Source of the DNA: Candidatus Nitrosopumilus sp.
GTDB taxonomy: Archaea > Thermoproteota > Nitrososphaeria > Nitrososphaerales > Nitrosopumilaceae
Direction of reading: 5' to 3'
Length of the DNA: 41,363 bases
NCBI GenBank assembly: GCA_016125975.1
Contig: JAEFCZ010000070.1
Coordinates: forward strand, 1-41,363
Positions 40,247 through 41,363 of the stretch are shown piece by piece. Position numbers and translations under genes: made by a program. Positions within the stretch are counted from its first letter, which is position 1. Every line of letters begins with the position of its first letter. The notes below the pieces were generated by a model. It worked only from the letters and a program-made list of their open reading frames with translations, was not told the DNA's origin and did no database searches.

Positions 40247-41358
40247 ATGAGTATACTTACCAAAAAGAAAACAACAAAGGATTTTGAGGAAAAATTAGTC
40301 TTGCTACCTACAAACTCGAGGGAAAATATTCAAGCTGCACTCAACAATTTCAAGAAATTTATTCGTGAAAAGCATGAAAGTACTCCTGATGAGATTTGCG
40401 GGGAATTAATTGTAGTCAAAAAACAACAAGGAGATGAAGAATACGAAAATGCATTATGCAATTTTCTTCAAGAATGGATAGACTGGAATATCTCAATGAA
40501 AGCAGGAGCATATACCATTAGAACTAATTCAGCATACTCAGAACATTTCTTTATTCGCTAGGAATAAAAACCAATCCTCAAGATATCAAACAGATACTAA
40601 AATTTCCAAGAAAGATTGTTGAAGAAAAATATCCGTTGAAAAAACAAGAACTAAGAGATTTGGTAGTAGCTCAGGCACGTAATCCAAATAGACAGGCATT
40701 GTATTTAGCTTGTAGCAGTTCGGGAATGAGATCAGGAGAAGCATTACACATTAAGAAAAAAGATTTGGATTTGTCATTAGATAGAATAACAATTCGAATT
40801 AATGCTGAATACACAAAGACTAAAGCTGGTAGAACAACATTTGTCTCAAAAGAATGTGGAGAAAAAATCATGACATATCTTCACAGATTAGATGATGATG
40901 ATTATGTTTTTACAAACAGTACGGGAGATTTTAAAACTAGAGGTAGAGCAGAGCAAATGGCATTGGCCAGTGCTTTAGAAAGATTAGGATTTAATGAAAA
41001 ATATTCATCAAATGGATTTTACAAAATTACTTCTCATAGTTTTAGAGCATACTTCTTTACATTAGCTACAAGAAAACATGATGAAAACTATGCACATAAA
41101 ATGACAGGACATGGTGGTTACTTGATGCAATATGATCGAATGGATGACAAGAAAAAATTGGAGATGTATTTGGAATTAGAACCAGACTTGGTCGTGTTTG
41201 ATCAAACAAAAAATGAAATAAAAATTAAAAAACTACAAAGAGAAAATGAATCTATTGAACAATTAAGAGATGAAATTCAGAAATTAAGAGAGGTTCAGGC
41301 ACAATACGACAAGAACATCATACAAAATCTAAAGAATGAAGGTGTAATAATTGAATAA
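40247..41358 (+). pseudogene. Tyrosine recombinase (integrase) split by one frameshift
   Basis: Two adjacent frames together make one archaeal phage-type integrase. The first (40247-40561, 104 residues) is the N-terminal core-binding part, with LQEWIDWNISMKAGAYTIRT, and ends in TAG. The second frame is open through the same point: from about 40531 it reads SILRTFLYSLGIKTNPQDIK and PRKIVEEKYPLKKQELRD, then the catalytic domain to 41358. All active residues are visible: Arg in SSGMRSGEALH, Lys in the TKTKAGRTT hairpin, H-x-x-R in ITSHSFRAYF, His in MTGHGGYL and the Tyr in MQYDRM. A coiled coil ends the protein. Loss of one base near 40525-40531 (expected TNFSILRTF) explains the break. It may be a decayed mobile-element integrase, a sequencing error or programmed frameshifting. 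Confidence 0.85.
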
Positions 41359-41363
41359 AAATA

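Overview
The window (about one third G+C) is chromosomal DNA of an ammonia-oxidising thaumarchaeon, most like a marine Nitrosopumilus-type organism. This is inferred from an archaeal A/V-type ATP synthase, an Amt ammonium transporter, archaeal glycerol-1-phosphate dehydrogenase, aCPSF1, a proteasome beta subunit, the archaeal CoA pathway (pantoate kinase plus phosphopantothenate synthetase) and SepF. Many first genes of transcription units have an A/T-rich TATA-like box centred about 27 bases before the start codon, as expected for leaderless archaeal transcripts. Some internal operon genes carry GGAGG-like ribosome binding sites or overlap the gene before them.

Layout. 1-5127: ATP synthase subunits B (cut by the window edge), A and E on the minus strand, with subunit I divergent. 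5145-6277: three minus-strand genes (an 11-mer repeat LEA-like miniprotein, a secreted protein and a zinc-ribbon miniprotein). 6431-7423: an Lrp-type regulator with a GAF domain. 7425-10180: a probable thiol/redox locus (nitroreductase, OsmC, a ribbon-helix-helix regulator with a novel C-terminal domain, a double rhodanese) built round a promoter packed with palindromes. 10593-12155: amt, followed by a U-rich terminator. 12285-14978: a winged-helix-like protein, ATP synthase subunit C far from its partners, a small membrane protein and a degenerate Cas4-like Fe-S protein. 15021-16205: a 36-residue membrane peptide, a WHy/LEA14 protein and an unknown protein.

16211-18704 is a tightly overlapping nucleotide-metabolism operon: thymidylate kinase, HD phosphohydrolase, UMP kinase. 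Then come a 38-residue C2H2 zinc finger, a small heat-shock protein, an ABC1/UbiB kinase with a partner membrane protein, and several small membrane proteins. 22093-25284 is a MacB/LolCDE-like export operon (permease, ATPase with an apparent CTG start, anchored exoprotein), divergent from a tandem-duplicated Lrp regulator. 26328-27825 holds a Nudix hydrolase and an AbrB-PhoU protein.

27891-33153 is a co-directional CoA-biosynthesis run: pantoate kinase, phosphopantothenate synthetase, PanB and CoaBC, then a coiled-coil miniprotein, a methyltransferase and a membrane-anchored protein. 33156-40120 holds an M24 peptidase, a PP-loop tRNA-thiolation-type protein, SepF, aCPSF1, the proteasome beta subunit, glycerol-1-phosphate dehydrogenase and an FKBP isomerase. 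The right edge (40181-41358) carries a tyrosine recombinase broken by a single frameshift, the only sign of a mobile element. I see no rRNA, tRNA or CRISPR array, and no gene-free stretch longer than 300 bases.
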